Origin: Flavobacteriales bacterium
Lineage (GTDB): Bacteria; Bacteroidota; Bacteroidia; Flavobacteriales_F; PHOS-HE28
Reading direction: 5' to 3'
Assembly (NCBI GenBank): GCA_016718655.1
Contig: JADKCV010000001.1
Location: forward strand, 248,001-312,000
Length of the DNA stretch: 64,000 nt
Part shown: in pieces, positions 1-9,403 of the stretch
Position numbering within the stretch: position 1 is the first letter of the stretch
Layout of the letters: the number at the start of each line of letters is the position of its first letter
Program-made: the position numbers and the translations under genes
Notes under the pieces: model-generated
The model's input: the letters and a program-made list of their open reading frames with translations, nothing else
The model's database searches: none
What the model was told of the DNA's origin: nothing

Positions 1-1373
1 TCCTCTGATGATCCACCTAGGCATCGTTGCCAAACGAGGTCGCCTTGCTCGTTGATCTGTGCCAGCCACAGGTCCCGCTGGCCATGATGCCCTTCGATGT
101 TTCCGTCGCCGGAAAAGGTGGAACCGCATAACAGGTAGCCCGCATCGGTCGTTTGCGCTAGAATGCCCAATTCGAATGCACTACCGCCGAACGCCCGCTG
201 CCAGAGCAGGTCGCCGTTGCCATTGACCTTGAGCACCCACATATCCTGGCCGCCATGCGCGCCTGTTACATCCCCATCGTTCGAGTTCGCTGATGCCATC
301 ACCAGGAAACCTCCATCCGCCGTAGTCAACAGGTCGCTCGCCGTTTCATTCTGGGAACCACCGTACGTGCGTGTCCACAACAAGGTGCCGCCGCTGCTCA
401 CTCTCGCCAGGAGGACGTCGTAGTTGCCTTGGTTCTCCTGGACATCACCGTCCGTTGACTTCGTGTGGCCGAGGATCACGATATCCCCATCGGGCAACAC
501 GACCGCATCCATGCCTAGTTCGAAGTCGCTCCCACCGAGGGTGAGCGACCAAACGATGGCACCTGTTACGTTCAACTTCACCAACCAGAGATCATCCTCA
601 CCATGATTGTTCACCACATCACCATCGTTCGATCGGGTGTAGGCGAAGTTCACGATGTAGCCCCCATCCGTCGTTGGGATCACGTTGATGCCGTATTCGG
701 CTCCACTACCTCCCAATGTCCTGTTCCATTCGATATCGCCGGCCGCATCGAGCTTCACGATCCAATGGTCCTGCTCACCTGGACCATTGAGGTCCGTGAC
801 GTCACCGTCATCGGAGGTGGTCAAGCCGTGAAGCATGAACCCGCCATCGGGAGTTCGCCGGAGTTGCGGTACCGCGTTCTCACTACCGGTGCCCCCATAG
901 GTACGCTGCCAAAGAAGGGTGCCTTGGGCACTGAGCTTAACCACCCAAATGCCTTGGAGTCCGAGAGTCCCGGTCACATCCCCATCCACCGAACCGGTAT
1001 TGCCCATCACATATAGGGAACCATCGGAAGCTTCGATACAGGAAACACCGAACTCGGCCTCTGAACCACCCAGGGCACGGCTCCATTGTGCGGATCCGTT
1101 GGCATCGAGCTTGGTGACGAGGATGTCCAGGGATCCATGATCGCCGGTCACATCACCGTCATTCGAATCGCTCCAGCCCACCACAACGAAGCCCCCGTCA
1201 TCCGTTCGCGTGAAACCCGGACCCGGGTCGTCGAAGCCGCTGCCGCCGATGCAGCGCTGCCATTCCATCTGCGTGGTCACTTGTGCGCTCACTGCGCCCA
1301 GGCTGAGACCGAGGAGCACGGCTACGGTCATTCTCCGGCGTCGCAACAAGTGGGGTTGTGTGTATATGGGCAT
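1..1373 (-). CDS. Secreted repeat protein (about 58-residue beta-propeller-like repeats), 3' end outside window
   Basis: The frame is open from an ATG at 1373 to the window edge, about 457 codons. The start gives a basic N-terminus (RRRR) and a hydrophobic signal peptide ending near VSAQ; an inner ATG at 1331 is possible. Seven full copies and the start of an eighth of a repeat of about 58 residues are visible. Each begins W-x-R-x-x-GGS, has a DGGF core and an Asp-rich (S/T)xDGDV loop, and ends WxVKLDAxG. The copies match, one for one, those of the gene just upstream (1445-3241), so the pair arose by whole-gene duplication. The C-terminus is missing; by analogy it should carry a type B type IX sorting domain. 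The function is unknown; it is probably a surface protein. It is last of the visible genes in module A, 71 bases after its paralogue. Confidence 0.85.
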   Translation of the reverse strand, partial: MPIYTQPHLLRRRRMTVAVLLGLSLGAVSAQVTTQMEWQRCIGGSGFDDPGPGFTRTDDGGFVVVGWSDSNDGDVTGDHGSLDILVTKLDANGSAQWSRALGGSEAEFGVSCIEASDGSLYVMGNTGSVDGDVTGTLGLQGIWVVKLSAQGTLLWQRTYGGTGSENAVPQLRRTPDGGFMLHGLTTSDDGDVTDLNGPGEQDHWIVKLDAAGDIEWNRTLGGSGAEYGINVIPTTDGGYIVNFAYTRSNDGDVVNNHGEDDLWLVKLNVTGAIVWSLTLGGSDFELGMDAVVLPDGDIVILGHTKSTDGDVQENQGNYDVLLARVSSGGTLLWTRTYGGSQNETASDLLTTADGGFLVMASANSNDGDVTGAHGGQDMWVLKVNGNGDLLWQRAFGGSAFELGILAQTTDAGYLLCGSTFSGDGNIEGHHGQRDLWLAQINEQGDLVWQRCLGGSSE

Positions 1374-1444
1374 ACGATCAGTGTTCTTCAATCAAGTTTC
1401 TCGCGGATCCGTTCCACATTCAGGTGGTCAAAGAGTGATCCTCT

Positions 1445-3241
1445 CTATCTGACCAGGGTGAGGTTCCCCTGCCGCTCCACGGTGTCACCGCCTCTCAAGG
1501 TCGCTCTCAAGTAATAGACGAACACCGCAGGGTCGAGCAACTGTCCTTTGTACTGACCATCCCAGCAAGCTTCTGGTCCAGTACTCTGGAAGACCTTGTT
1601 GCCCCAACGGTCGTATATGTTGAAGGTCATGGAGGTGACACACTCGGTGCCGTATACACAGTGTTGATCGTTCTTGCCACTTGTGTTGGGGCTGAAGGCG
1701 TTTGGAACGTACAGCGCGCATTCCGGAGGTACGGTGGGCTCGGTCACGTTCAGCTTCACCACCCATATGTCACGCCCACCGTGGTTGCCGGAGACATCGC
1801 CATCGTTGGAATCGGTATAGCCGTATGCCACGAACCCGGAACCTGCGGTTTGCGCCTGCATGTATCCCCAGTCTTCCGCTGAACCTCCGAGACAACGTTG
1901 CCAAGCGAGATCACCAGTGTCATCGAGTTTGGCCAGCCAGAGCTCCCGATCACCATGCCCACCCATGATGGCCCCATCATTGGAATAGGTGATGCCCGTG
2001 AGGACATAGCCGCCCAGGTCGCCCTTCTCCATGAACGCCCACTCATCCATGGTGCCGCCAAAGGATCGCTGCCAGATGATCGCTCCATTCGCATCGACCT
2101 TGAGCGCCCACACGTCTCGCTCACCGAGGTTCGAGGTCACATCCCCATCAACGGAATTCGATGATCCCGCGAGCACGAAGCCACCATCACCGGTGGGTGC
2201 CATACTTCTGCAATCATCAGCGCCGGTGCCGCCAAAGGTGCGGGTCCAGAGCAGCGAACCGGAGCCGCTGATCTTGGCCAGAAGCACATCGCTCCCCCCT
2301 TGGGACTGCACGATATCGCCATCATCGGACGTGGTGTTACCCAGAAGCATGAAGTCGCCGTTGGCGAGCTCGCGGACATCCGAGCCGAATTCCCGCTGAC
2401 TTCCACCGATGGTGAGCGACCATTCAATACTGCCCGCTGCGCTCAACTTCACCAGCCAACAATCCTCAGTACCGTGGTTGCCGGTCACATCCCCATCGTT
2501 CGATGCGGTGTAACTGAAATTCATCAGGAAACCGCCGTTAGTGGTATGGATCAATTCCGTTCCGACATCCATGCTACTGCCGCCCAAAGCCCGGTTCCAT
2601 TCCAGCGCTCCCGATGCATCGATCTTTACCACCCAATGATCCTGGCTCCCACCGCCCGGATGGAGGTCCACCACATCACCGTCGCTGGACCCGGTGAACC
2701 CGTGGATGACAAATCCGCCATCTGCGACCTCTTGTATCTCTCCCCCCCCTTCAGCGCCAGAACCGCCGTAGGTACGCTGCCAGATGACGGCCCCAAGAGG
2801 CGATAACCTGAACACCCATAGGTCTGAATCCCCTTGGTTCTGTGTCACATCGCCATCGGTGGAATAGGTGTGCCCAGCGATCATGATGGAACCATCGGAA
2901 GCCTCGATGCAGCTGTAGGCGTAGTCCTCCGATGATCCTCCGAACGAGCGCCTCCAGAGCATTCCTCCGTTCGCGTCCAATCTGGTCACCAGGATGTCGT
3001 TGCCACCATGATTGTCTGTGGCATCACCATCGGTGGAGGCGCTCCAACCTATGGCCACGAATCCGCCATCACTCGTTCCGGTAAGATGGGTTCCCCAGTC
3101 AAGGCCGCTCCCGCCGATGCACCGTTGCCAAACCACCTCCGTGGTCACTTGCGCTCTCAATGGATGAGGAACAATGACCACGAGCATGAAGAGGCCCATG
3201 AGCATCCGCTGCCGTATGCGTTGTTGGTGGGTCATGTTCAA
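1445..3241 (-). CDS. Secreted repeat protein with type B type IX sorting (gliding-associated C-terminal) domain
   Basis: This 598-residue protein has an N-terminal signal peptide ending near residue 30 (PLRAQ). Residues about 35-505 hold eight tandem repeats of about 58 residues with the pattern WQR-x-x-GGS, a DGGF core, an SNDGDV-type acidic loop and an IWVVKLD end. The last 85 residues are a CHU_C-type domain: YVPNAFSPN, then FNIYDRWGNKVF, CWDGQYKG, DPAVFVYYL and a final LVR. That domain marks type B cargo of the type IX secretion system, so the protein is probably placed on the cell surface or released. The repeats look like propeller blades and the acidic loops could bind calcium; both are inference. 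It lies 10 bases after the delta-60-repeat gene and is probably cotranscribed with it. Confidence 0.9.
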   Translation of the reverse strand: MNMTHQQRIRQRMLMGLFMLVVIVPHPLRAQVTTEVVWQRCIGGSGLDWGTHLTGTSDGGFVAIGWSASTDGDATDNHGGNDILVTRLDANGGMLWRRSFGGSSEDYAYSCIEASDGSIMIAGHTYSTDGDVTQNQGDSDLWVFRLSPLGAVIWQRTYGGSGAEGGGEIQEVADGGFVIHGFTGSSDGDVVDLHPGGGSQDHWVVKIDASGALEWNRALGGSSMDVGTELIHTTNGGFLMNFSYTASNDGDVTGNHGTEDCWLVKLSAAGSIEWSLTIGGSQREFGSDVRELANGDFMLLGNTTSDDGDIVQSQGGSDVLLAKISGSGSLLWTRTFGGTGADDCRSMAPTGDGGFVLAGSSNSVDGDVTSNLGERDVWALKVDANGAIIWQRSFGGTMDEWAFMEKGDLGGYVLTGITYSNDGAIMGGHGDRELWLAKLDDTGDLAWQRCLGGSAEDWGYMQAQTAGSGFVAYGYTDSNDGDVSGNHGGRDIWVVKLNVTEPTVPPECALYVPNAFSPNTSGKNDQHCVYGTECVTSMTFNIYDRWGNKVFQSTGPEACWDGQYKGQLLDPAVFVYYLRATLRGGDTVERQGNLTLVR

Positions 3242-3251
3242 GAATGCTTTT

Positions 3252-4766
3252 TCAATCCTTTATGATCCTCGCATGCACTGATCCCTCCGCATGCTTCACC
3301 TCGCATTGATAGACCCCGGGACGCAACGCCGAGAGGTCGATGCGATCGCCCATGAGCGGCTCCTGTTGCACGATCGCACCCACACTGTTCGTGATGCGAA
3401 CTGTCGCATTCCGCCATGAGCTGGAGCCTGATGCGCGCAAGGTCACGGAGCCAAGCGTCGGGTTGGGGAAGGCGTCCATTTGTTCCACGCGCGGCCCACC
3501 TTCATGCACAGCAGTAACCGCTCCTTTCGAGTTGTGGAACCGTGTGATCAACGGAGCATAGCCATGCAGCTCACCGTTAAGCCATTTCACCACCATGTCC
3601 ATGGAGAGCACTTTGCCGTCCTGTTGCAAGGTGGCGCAGTGGAGGTGGATGCGTAGGCCGAATCCGTTGTCGTCGATGGGCTGGACACCGGGAGAGAACT
3701 CCGTATCCAACGCACCGAACCCATCCAGACGCGTGAGGTACTTCGCGCTCATATAGCCATCCGCCCCGTAGGTCTGTGCCAGGATGATGAGACCACCGTT
3801 CGGTTCGATCAAGAGTTCATCCGGCGCGGAGTAGTAGTTCGGGTCGGCATCACTCAAGTCCATGTAACCGCCGGTTCCAAAGCTTGTATCCAAGACGCCG
3901 TTCTCGAGCAGCTTGAAGAGGTAGGCGGGCCATCCCCACGTATTCGGTTGCAGGTAGATCGAATTGTCCTGCGCGATCGCGAAGTCGATGATCCAGTTGT
4001 CCTGTATGTACGGTGTCAGGTCGAGCGTGTAATTGAACGATACATCCACGGTGCCATCGGCGTTGAAACGCCACATGCCTGCACAGCCCGGCTGGTAGCT
4101 ACCCAGCACGATGCGGCCCAGGTTGTCGATCTCCATGAGCGGATAACAGAAGGGCGCCGAAGGTGTGTACGCCACACCGTTGCTGCCAAAGGTGTTGTCA
4201 GGGGTGAAGTCCTCGTTCAAGCGCACCACCTGGCCACACCCTTCATCGTTGTTTGTCCCTGCTTTTCCGATAATGATGCGGCCCTCATCATCCACCAGCA
4301 TCTTGGCGAATCCACTGCCGCCTGGTGCGACCACCTGTGTGTAGGCCTGCACTAACGCACCGTTCTGGTCGATTGCACCGATCTCGTAGCCCTCCAGGGT
4401 GCCCTTGAGCAGCACGATCGTGGATCCATCGAACGAAAGTGCCGCGTCCGTGAGGCCCGTGTTGGGGAACTCCAGAATGCCGTCCGCATCAAAGGAGTTG
4501 TCGAGCGATCCATCGTCGTTCAACTTCATGATGTACGATGAGGTGGTGCCATTCACGGCGCTCAGTATCGAAAAGATCTTCCCGCCGGTCTCCAGGATAT
4601 CCACGGTGATAACATCGGGGATCTGGGGCATGAAACCGTATTGCCCATCGCTGCTGAAAGTAAGGTCGAGCGTGCCGTTCTGGGCGATCGCTCCCGTCGC
4701 GATCATCACGCTCGCACCAGCGAGGGCGAGGGTGCGAAAGTGGGTGGAGGGTAGTGATGCTCTCAT
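3252..4766 (-). CDS. Delta-60-repeat secreted protein with type A type IX sorting domain
   Basis: This 504-residue protein has a signal peptide (VMIATGAIAQ) followed by repeats of the delta-60 type, recognised by LNDDGSLDNSFDADG, LNEDFTPDNTFGSNG, FNADGTVDVSF and LENGVLDTSFGTGG. These usually form a beta-propeller. The C-terminal 75 residues (DAFPNPTLGSVTLRA ... LRPGVYQCEV ... ARIIKD) are a classic type A sorting domain. It is therefore exported by the Sec system and then by type IX, but by a different domain class from its neighbours, which carry type B. It sits inside module A between the RCC1 protein and the 58-residue-repeat pair. The biological role is not evident. Confidence 0.9.
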   Translation of the reverse strand: MRASLPSTHFRTLALAGASVMIATGAIAQNGTLDLTFSSDGQYGFMPQIPDVITVDILETGGKIFSILSAVNGTTSSYIMKLNDDGSLDNSFDADGILEFPNTGLTDAALSFDGSTIVLLKGTLEGYEIGAIDQNGALVQAYTQVVAPGGSGFAKMLVDDEGRIIIGKAGTNNDEGCGQVVRLNEDFTPDNTFGSNGVAYTPSAPFCYPLMEIDNLGRIVLGSYQPGCAGMWRFNADGTVDVSFNYTLDLTPYIQDNWIIDFAIAQDNSIYLQPNTWGWPAYLFKLLENGVLDTSFGTGGYMDLSDADPNYYSAPDELLIEPNGGLIILAQTYGADGYMSAKYLTRLDGFGALDTEFSPGVQPIDDNGFGLRIHLHCATLQQDGKVLSMDMVVKWLNGELHGYAPLITRFHNSKGAVTAVHEGGPRVEQMDAFPNPTLGSVTLRASGSSSWRNATVRITNSVGAIVQQEPLMGDRIDLSALRPGVYQCEVKHAEGSVHARIIKD

Positions 4767-4871
4767 GGGTCGAAGAAGATCTTCTGCAGTTGTACTGAAC
4801 GTGATCGCAGGCCTTCACTACAAGAACATGAAATACCCGACCACGGTTGGGTCACCACGAAATATCTATCG

Positions 4872-7152
4872 CTAACGCACCAACGTGATGTTCCCTTGCC
4901 GCTCCACGGTCTCATTATTCGTGAGCGTCGCTCTCAGGTGGTAAACGAACACTGCTGGATCGAGTAGTTGACCTTTGTATTGGCCATCCCAACAGGCATT
5001 GGGCTCGGTGGTCGTGAAGACCTGGTTGCCCCAGCGATCGTAAATGGCGAAGACCATGGAACTGATGCACTGCGCGCCGTGCACGCATTGTTGGTCGTTC
5101 CTGCCGGACGCATCCGGGCTGAAGGCGGTCGGGACGAAGATGTTCTCGACAGTGCATGGTATGTACGGTGGTTCGATCACCGTGATCACCAGGCAGGCCG
5201 TGTCGGTGCCGCAACTGAAGAGGCTGTCGCTGACAACGACACAATACTCCGTTGTAACCGTAGGGCTGGCCAGCGGAAATGTGCAAGCAGTGCAGGTCAA
5301 GCCGGTGCTTGGGTACCAGCTGAAGGTCGACCCGGGCGAAGGACTCAACAGAACGGTATCTCCTACTACTGATGCTCGGATCGGCAGTAGCCACCTGTGC
5401 CACAACGGGCGGCAGCGTGGAGAGGATGAGCGAAACGGTGCGAACCGAATCGCACGCACCTGCCACAACAACCGTATCCACAAAGGTGCCGGGAGCGAAC
5501 ACTTCAGCGCCGTTGGGCAGGGTGTATGCCTCCCCTTCGCAGAGGGTGATCTGCCTGCTCGACCCTGGTAACGGATCGATCACCACATCGAACAAGCGAA
5601 CGGTATCGCAGCCGAGGACAGAGAAGGTCGTATCCGAATAGCTGCCTGAAGTGAAGACCGTTGTTCCCGAAGGCAATGCAAAACCCTCGTCGACGCATGC
5701 GTTAACGGCACCCATGACCTCAACTATGGGAGCGGGATCATAGGCATCAACCGTACACGGCACGGTGATCGCACAGCCGTTGGCATCGGTCACTGTCACC
5801 GTATAGTTGCCCAGTGGCACATCAGTGAACACGTTGCTGGCCTGAGGGCCGTCGCCGATGTCGTAGCTGTAAGGTGCCTGTATTCCGAAATGGTATACAG
5901 TGATCGTACCACTGGTACATGTTGCGCTAGGCACAGCTACAGTACCCACCAACGGGCAGCTACCCGCCACGGCCGAGGGGTCGATCTGCGTGAACTCCAC
6001 CTGTGGATCGGTCTGTCCGTGGTTCGGTTGATCCAGGAAAACGGAACCGCAAAGTGAAAAACCCGCAGCCCAAAGTGTGCCGTCCGCTTTCACGATGTAG
6101 GAGAAGGTCTCTCCGGCCATGATGTCGATCACATCCGTGGCGACCAACTGCGGTGAGTAGAACAAGGTGGAAATATTGTAGTTCCCCCATGCGTAACAGT
6201 TCCGATCGGCGTCCAACGCGAGAAAATGATTGCCATCCGTACAGCCACTTATAGCGATAATGTTGTTCAAGCCTTCCACCAGTTGGGGTATGGTATCTTG
6301 TAGAAAGTCGCCATCCCCTGTAAAGCCCGGAAAGCCCCAGCAATACACTTCGCCTTGAGCGTTCAGTGTGGCGGCGGCCTGCGTGTGTGTTTTGATATCT
6401 ATGATGCCGCTGAGCCCTGCGATCGGAACGGCATTCAACAGGTACGCATCGGTGTAGGACGGGTCCCCGATAAGACCTTGGTAGTTGTGGCCGACCACGC
6501 GGACGGTACTATCGCTCAAAAGCACATAGTTCGTGAACAACCCACTGGCTACACGGACGGCACCAGCAATACCGGTCATCTGCACCAGCGTAGTGAAACT
6601 CGAGACCTGGGTTCCATCTCCGAAAATGCCTTCTCCATTGTCCCCAATGCTCCACACCGTTCCGTCATTCTTGATAAAGCTGCAGTTCCGTGAAGAGGCA
6701 TCCACGAACTTCACATCCGTGATCACTTGGGTCGGATACACGAAACCTCCATCCCCTCCCCACACCCAACCTGTGCCGTCGTTCTTGATCGCCCCCATCC
6801 AATACCCGGTGCTGAAATAGCGCACGTTGTCCATACCCGGTATGGCATCCGGCGCACTCGTACAATTCGCTCCTGGGCCATTGCCCAATTCGCCCACGTT
6901 GTCGCCTCCCCAGCCGTACAGCTGGTTGCTGCTGCTATCACACGGATCGCTGTAGCAAAGGCTGAAACCGCTGTATGAGCCGACCGTGTAGATGGTGGGT
7001 CGATACCAAAGCCTACCACCGAAACCATCGCCGACCATACTGTTCTGGGCGGTAAGACCAATCACGTGGAGCATGGCGAGGACTATCACATACCCGCGGC
7101 CACCGATGCAGCGAGCAATGCAGAACTTGTATCGAACGTTCATGCGTTCCAT
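4872..7152 (-). CDS. RCC1-repeat / SprB-type repeat secreted protein, type B sorting domain; one frame change
   Basis: As sequenced, the gene is split: residues 1 to about 590 read in one frame from 7152 and the C-terminus reads in the +1 frame to the stop at 4872. Skipping one base near 5361-5390 (for example at the GG pair 5378-5379) joins them into about 759 residues. The first half has RCC1-like propeller blades (LYGWGGDNVGELGNG, TVWSIGDNGEGIFGDG, EVYCWG). The middle has an SprB-like repeat (YSYDIGDG ... GNYTVTVTDANGC) and PKD-like strands. The end is the CHU_C domain (FVPTAFSPDASGRNDQQC, IYDRWGNQVF, NITLVR). It begins 47 bases after the membrane-spanning regulator gene (7200-8646), so it is the first cargo of module A. 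Probably a surface adhesin or structural protein. Confidence 0.85.
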
Positions 7153-7199
7153 GGTTCAAAGGCTGTTCTGCCTGAAGCGGCGGCGTTGTCCACCGGACC

Positions 7200-8646
7200 T
7201 CAGAAAGACGTGCGTCGGAGCTTCCAGACCACGCCGAGTGAAATGCCCAGGTCGTTGAGCGGTACGTCGTTCAACGGCCCCAACGTCGCTACCTCGGACA
7301 TCTGACGCTTCCAGAATGGTCCGGTCGTGATCCGCACCAGTTCGTTGACCTGATAGGACAGCTGGGGCCGGAGGAGCACGGCGTAGTTCGTGGTACGGAA
7401 CGCTTCGTCCGGCACGGCTGTGATGGTGAGCGAACTTTCGGGCAGATAATTACCCGAAGCATTGAAGAGTAATCCCAAGCTCACACCAGCCTGTAGAGCG
7501 ACCCCGATCCGACCGACACCGATCTCATAGCCCGCCAGGATCGGCACCTCCAGGTAGCTCAAGGTCACGTCCCCTGCATCGACACCGTCCAACACGTTGC
7601 TAGCATCCACCTCAAAGTCGTTCCAATGGATGCCGGTGGCGATCGACCATTGTTTCTTCCGCATGCGGTACTCCAAGCCCAGCAGCGTGCCAGAGCCGGT
7701 GATCCTGCGGTCCGCAGCACGTATGGAAAGCGCCGACGCGAACACATGGAGTTCGTTCACGTGACGTGTTCGCAAGGAAGGATCAACGACGATCAAGGCT
7801 TGGTTGAGCTGAGGCTGCAGCAATGATCCACGGACCGGGATGACCTCAAGGACATCCACTTCGACCTCCCGCTGGAACTCACCGGAAGCCGGGCGGTCGG
7901 CCGGCAGCGCATCCTTACGTTCCTGGACCGGTGTGGGCTCAGCCACGGATGCAGCATCCGCAGGATCCGTCAAGTCACCTTCCTCCACTTCACCTGTACG
8001 CCCTTCCGAAGACGAGGACCCATCCGCATTGACGTCGGAACCCGCCACCCCGAAGAAGACACCCTGATCAGCCGTGATCAGCGCCTCACCGTTGGTGTTG
8101 GGCTGGTCAGTCGACCGATCATCTTCGGTCGTGGCGCTCTCCTCGCCGGACGTGATGCTCGCGCTGACCTCTGCCAACGTACCATGGACCTGTTCGACCG
8201 CACGGGCATGGGGCTGCACGGCTGAGCTGGCATCAAGTATCACTGCGCGCCTGATAGCCTGCTGCGCGTCAGCAGTCGATGGATCCGTTGCTGGGTCTGC
8301 GGTCCGCTCAGGCGTTGTTGCCTGGCCAAGCGGCTGCGGGCGTTACAGGTCCTTCCGATACACTGGCATTGCCATCCACTTGCTGTTGGTGGGTGCTTTG
8401 AGATACGGCCACCTGTTGAGGGATGGGTCCAGTTCCGGTACGCGCCCAGGCCCACCAGACGAGTCCCGCCACCGGGAACAGCAATACTTTCCACCAGCGA
8501 CCCGTGCGGCCGACCGCCACCACCTCGCCCTGGTCACGTGCTTCAAGGATGGTCCTCATCTCCTCCAAGTGGGCTTCATCCTTGTTGAAGGAGCGCTCTG
8601 TCAGCTTCCTGCGGACCAGCCGGTCGATGGGATGGCGGAACTTCAT
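7200..8646 (-). CDS. Putative dual-membrane-spanning anti-sigma factor (cytoplasmic head, TM helix, linker, C-terminal OMP barrel); one frame change
   Basis: The start at 8646 overlaps the sigma gene stop by four bases (ATGA). Residues 1-48 are a charged head with no recognised zinc motif. Residues about 49-67 (WWKVLLFPVAGLVWWAWA) form one membrane helix. A linker of roughly 200 residues rich in Asp, Glu, Ser, Thr and Pro follows. The last 190 residues alternate like beta-barrel strands (LLGLEYRMRKKQWSIATGIH, VTLSYLEVPILAGYEIGVG) and end in Phe, the usual outer-membrane barrel signature. The head stops at 8308 and the rest continues in the +1 frame; skipping one base of the GGG run 8338-8340 gives about 481 residues. 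A paralogue at 17574-18818 reads through without a break, which supports one gene. The layout matches the Dma proteins known from Bacteroides. The anti-sigma role is inferred. Confidence 0.8.
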
Positions 8647-9218
8647 GTCGTTGAGGGAATGATCACCAGCGCACTATACTGTTCAGCGATGCGTAGTTGG
8701 AGCTGCTGCCGGGCATGGCTTACATGCCACTTGCTGGTGCCTTCCGAGATCCCCAGTTCAGCGGCGATCTCGCGGTGTTTCCAACCATCCACGGCGTAGA
8801 GGTTGAACACACGACGGGACATTTCCGGTAGATCATCCACCAACCGTTGCAATTCTTCGGCCTCGATGGCCTCTTCCACCTCGTTGGGGATGGTGTTGGC
8901 GCTCGTTTCATGGAAGGGCTCGAGGCTCACGGTGCGTGCCACACTTGCTTTGGCGCGGTAGTCATTGATCGCCGTGTTCACAGCCACTCTTCTGCACCAT
9001 GCGTCGAACGGCGCGAAGGGTTGCCACGCATGCAGATTATCCAATATCCTCAGGTACGCTGTGTTCATCAGGGCTTTCTGCAGTTGTGCGTCCGGTTCGT
9101 AGCGGCGGGCCACGGACATGAGCAGGTCGTAGAGCAGTTTGAACAGTTCGAACTGGGCCGCGCGGTCCTTACGGATGCACCGATCCAAGAGTGACCTGTC
9201 CGGTCTTACCCACTTCAT
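8643..9218 (-). CDS. ECF-family RNA polymerase sigma factor (module A)
   Basis: This 191-residue protein has the two-domain ECF layout. Region 2 spans about residues 20-95 (QFELFKLLYDLLMSVARRYE, then FDAWCRRVAVNTAINDYR). Region 4 spans about 125-180 and contains a helix-turn-helix (LPEMSRRVFNLYAVDGWKHR, EIAAELGISEGTSKWHVSHA). Its stop overlaps the start of the putative membrane anti-sigma gene, which implies translational coupling. It is the first gene of the module, so it probably activates its own operon and so the secreted proteins below. It is a clear paralogue of the sigma factor at 18815-19387, including the WKHREIA-x-x-L and SEGTSKWHV stretches. Confidence 0.92.
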   Translation of the reverse strand: MKWVRPDRSLLDRCIRKDRAAQFELFKLLYDLLMSVARRYEPDAQLQKALMNTAYLRILDNLHAWQPFAPFDAWCRRVAVNTAINDYRAKASVARTVSLEPFHETSANTIPNEVEEAIEAEELQRLVDDLPEMSRRVFNLYAVDGWKHREIAAELGISEGTSKWHVSHARQQLQLRIAEQYSALVIIPSTT

Positions 9219-9403
9219 CGCCTTATGTCCGTTGCCCCCCCGCCGACCTTAGCCCGGTGACGGGTTTCAAGTAGGCCTAGGGATCGCTGTTACTGTAAGA
9301 ACAGCAGGATCCAAGGTAAGGTTGGGTAGCGAGGAAAAAAGAAACGGCTGCCTGAGGGACCGCATCTGCCAGCCACGTCACACATGTGGATGGAGCTCCA
9401 TCC
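9219..9403. other. Intergenic region upstream of sigma module A
   Basis: This 185-base gap lies between the start of the module A sigma gene and the end of the preceding SBBP-type gene. It must carry the module A promoter if the sigma gene is not read from upstream. I see no clear TAnnTTTG element and no strong hairpin. An ECF-dependent, self-regulated promoter would not need the housekeeping consensus. Confidence 0.4.

Noticed and set aside
1..3241. CRISPR-like or DNA tandem repeats
   Set aside because: The repeats are coding, about 174 bases long and diverged at DNA level; there are no short identical repeats with spacers.
4760..4871. Regulatory palindrome GAAGATCTTC upstream of the delta-60 gene
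   Set aside because: Short and likely by chance; no promoter element is placed around it.
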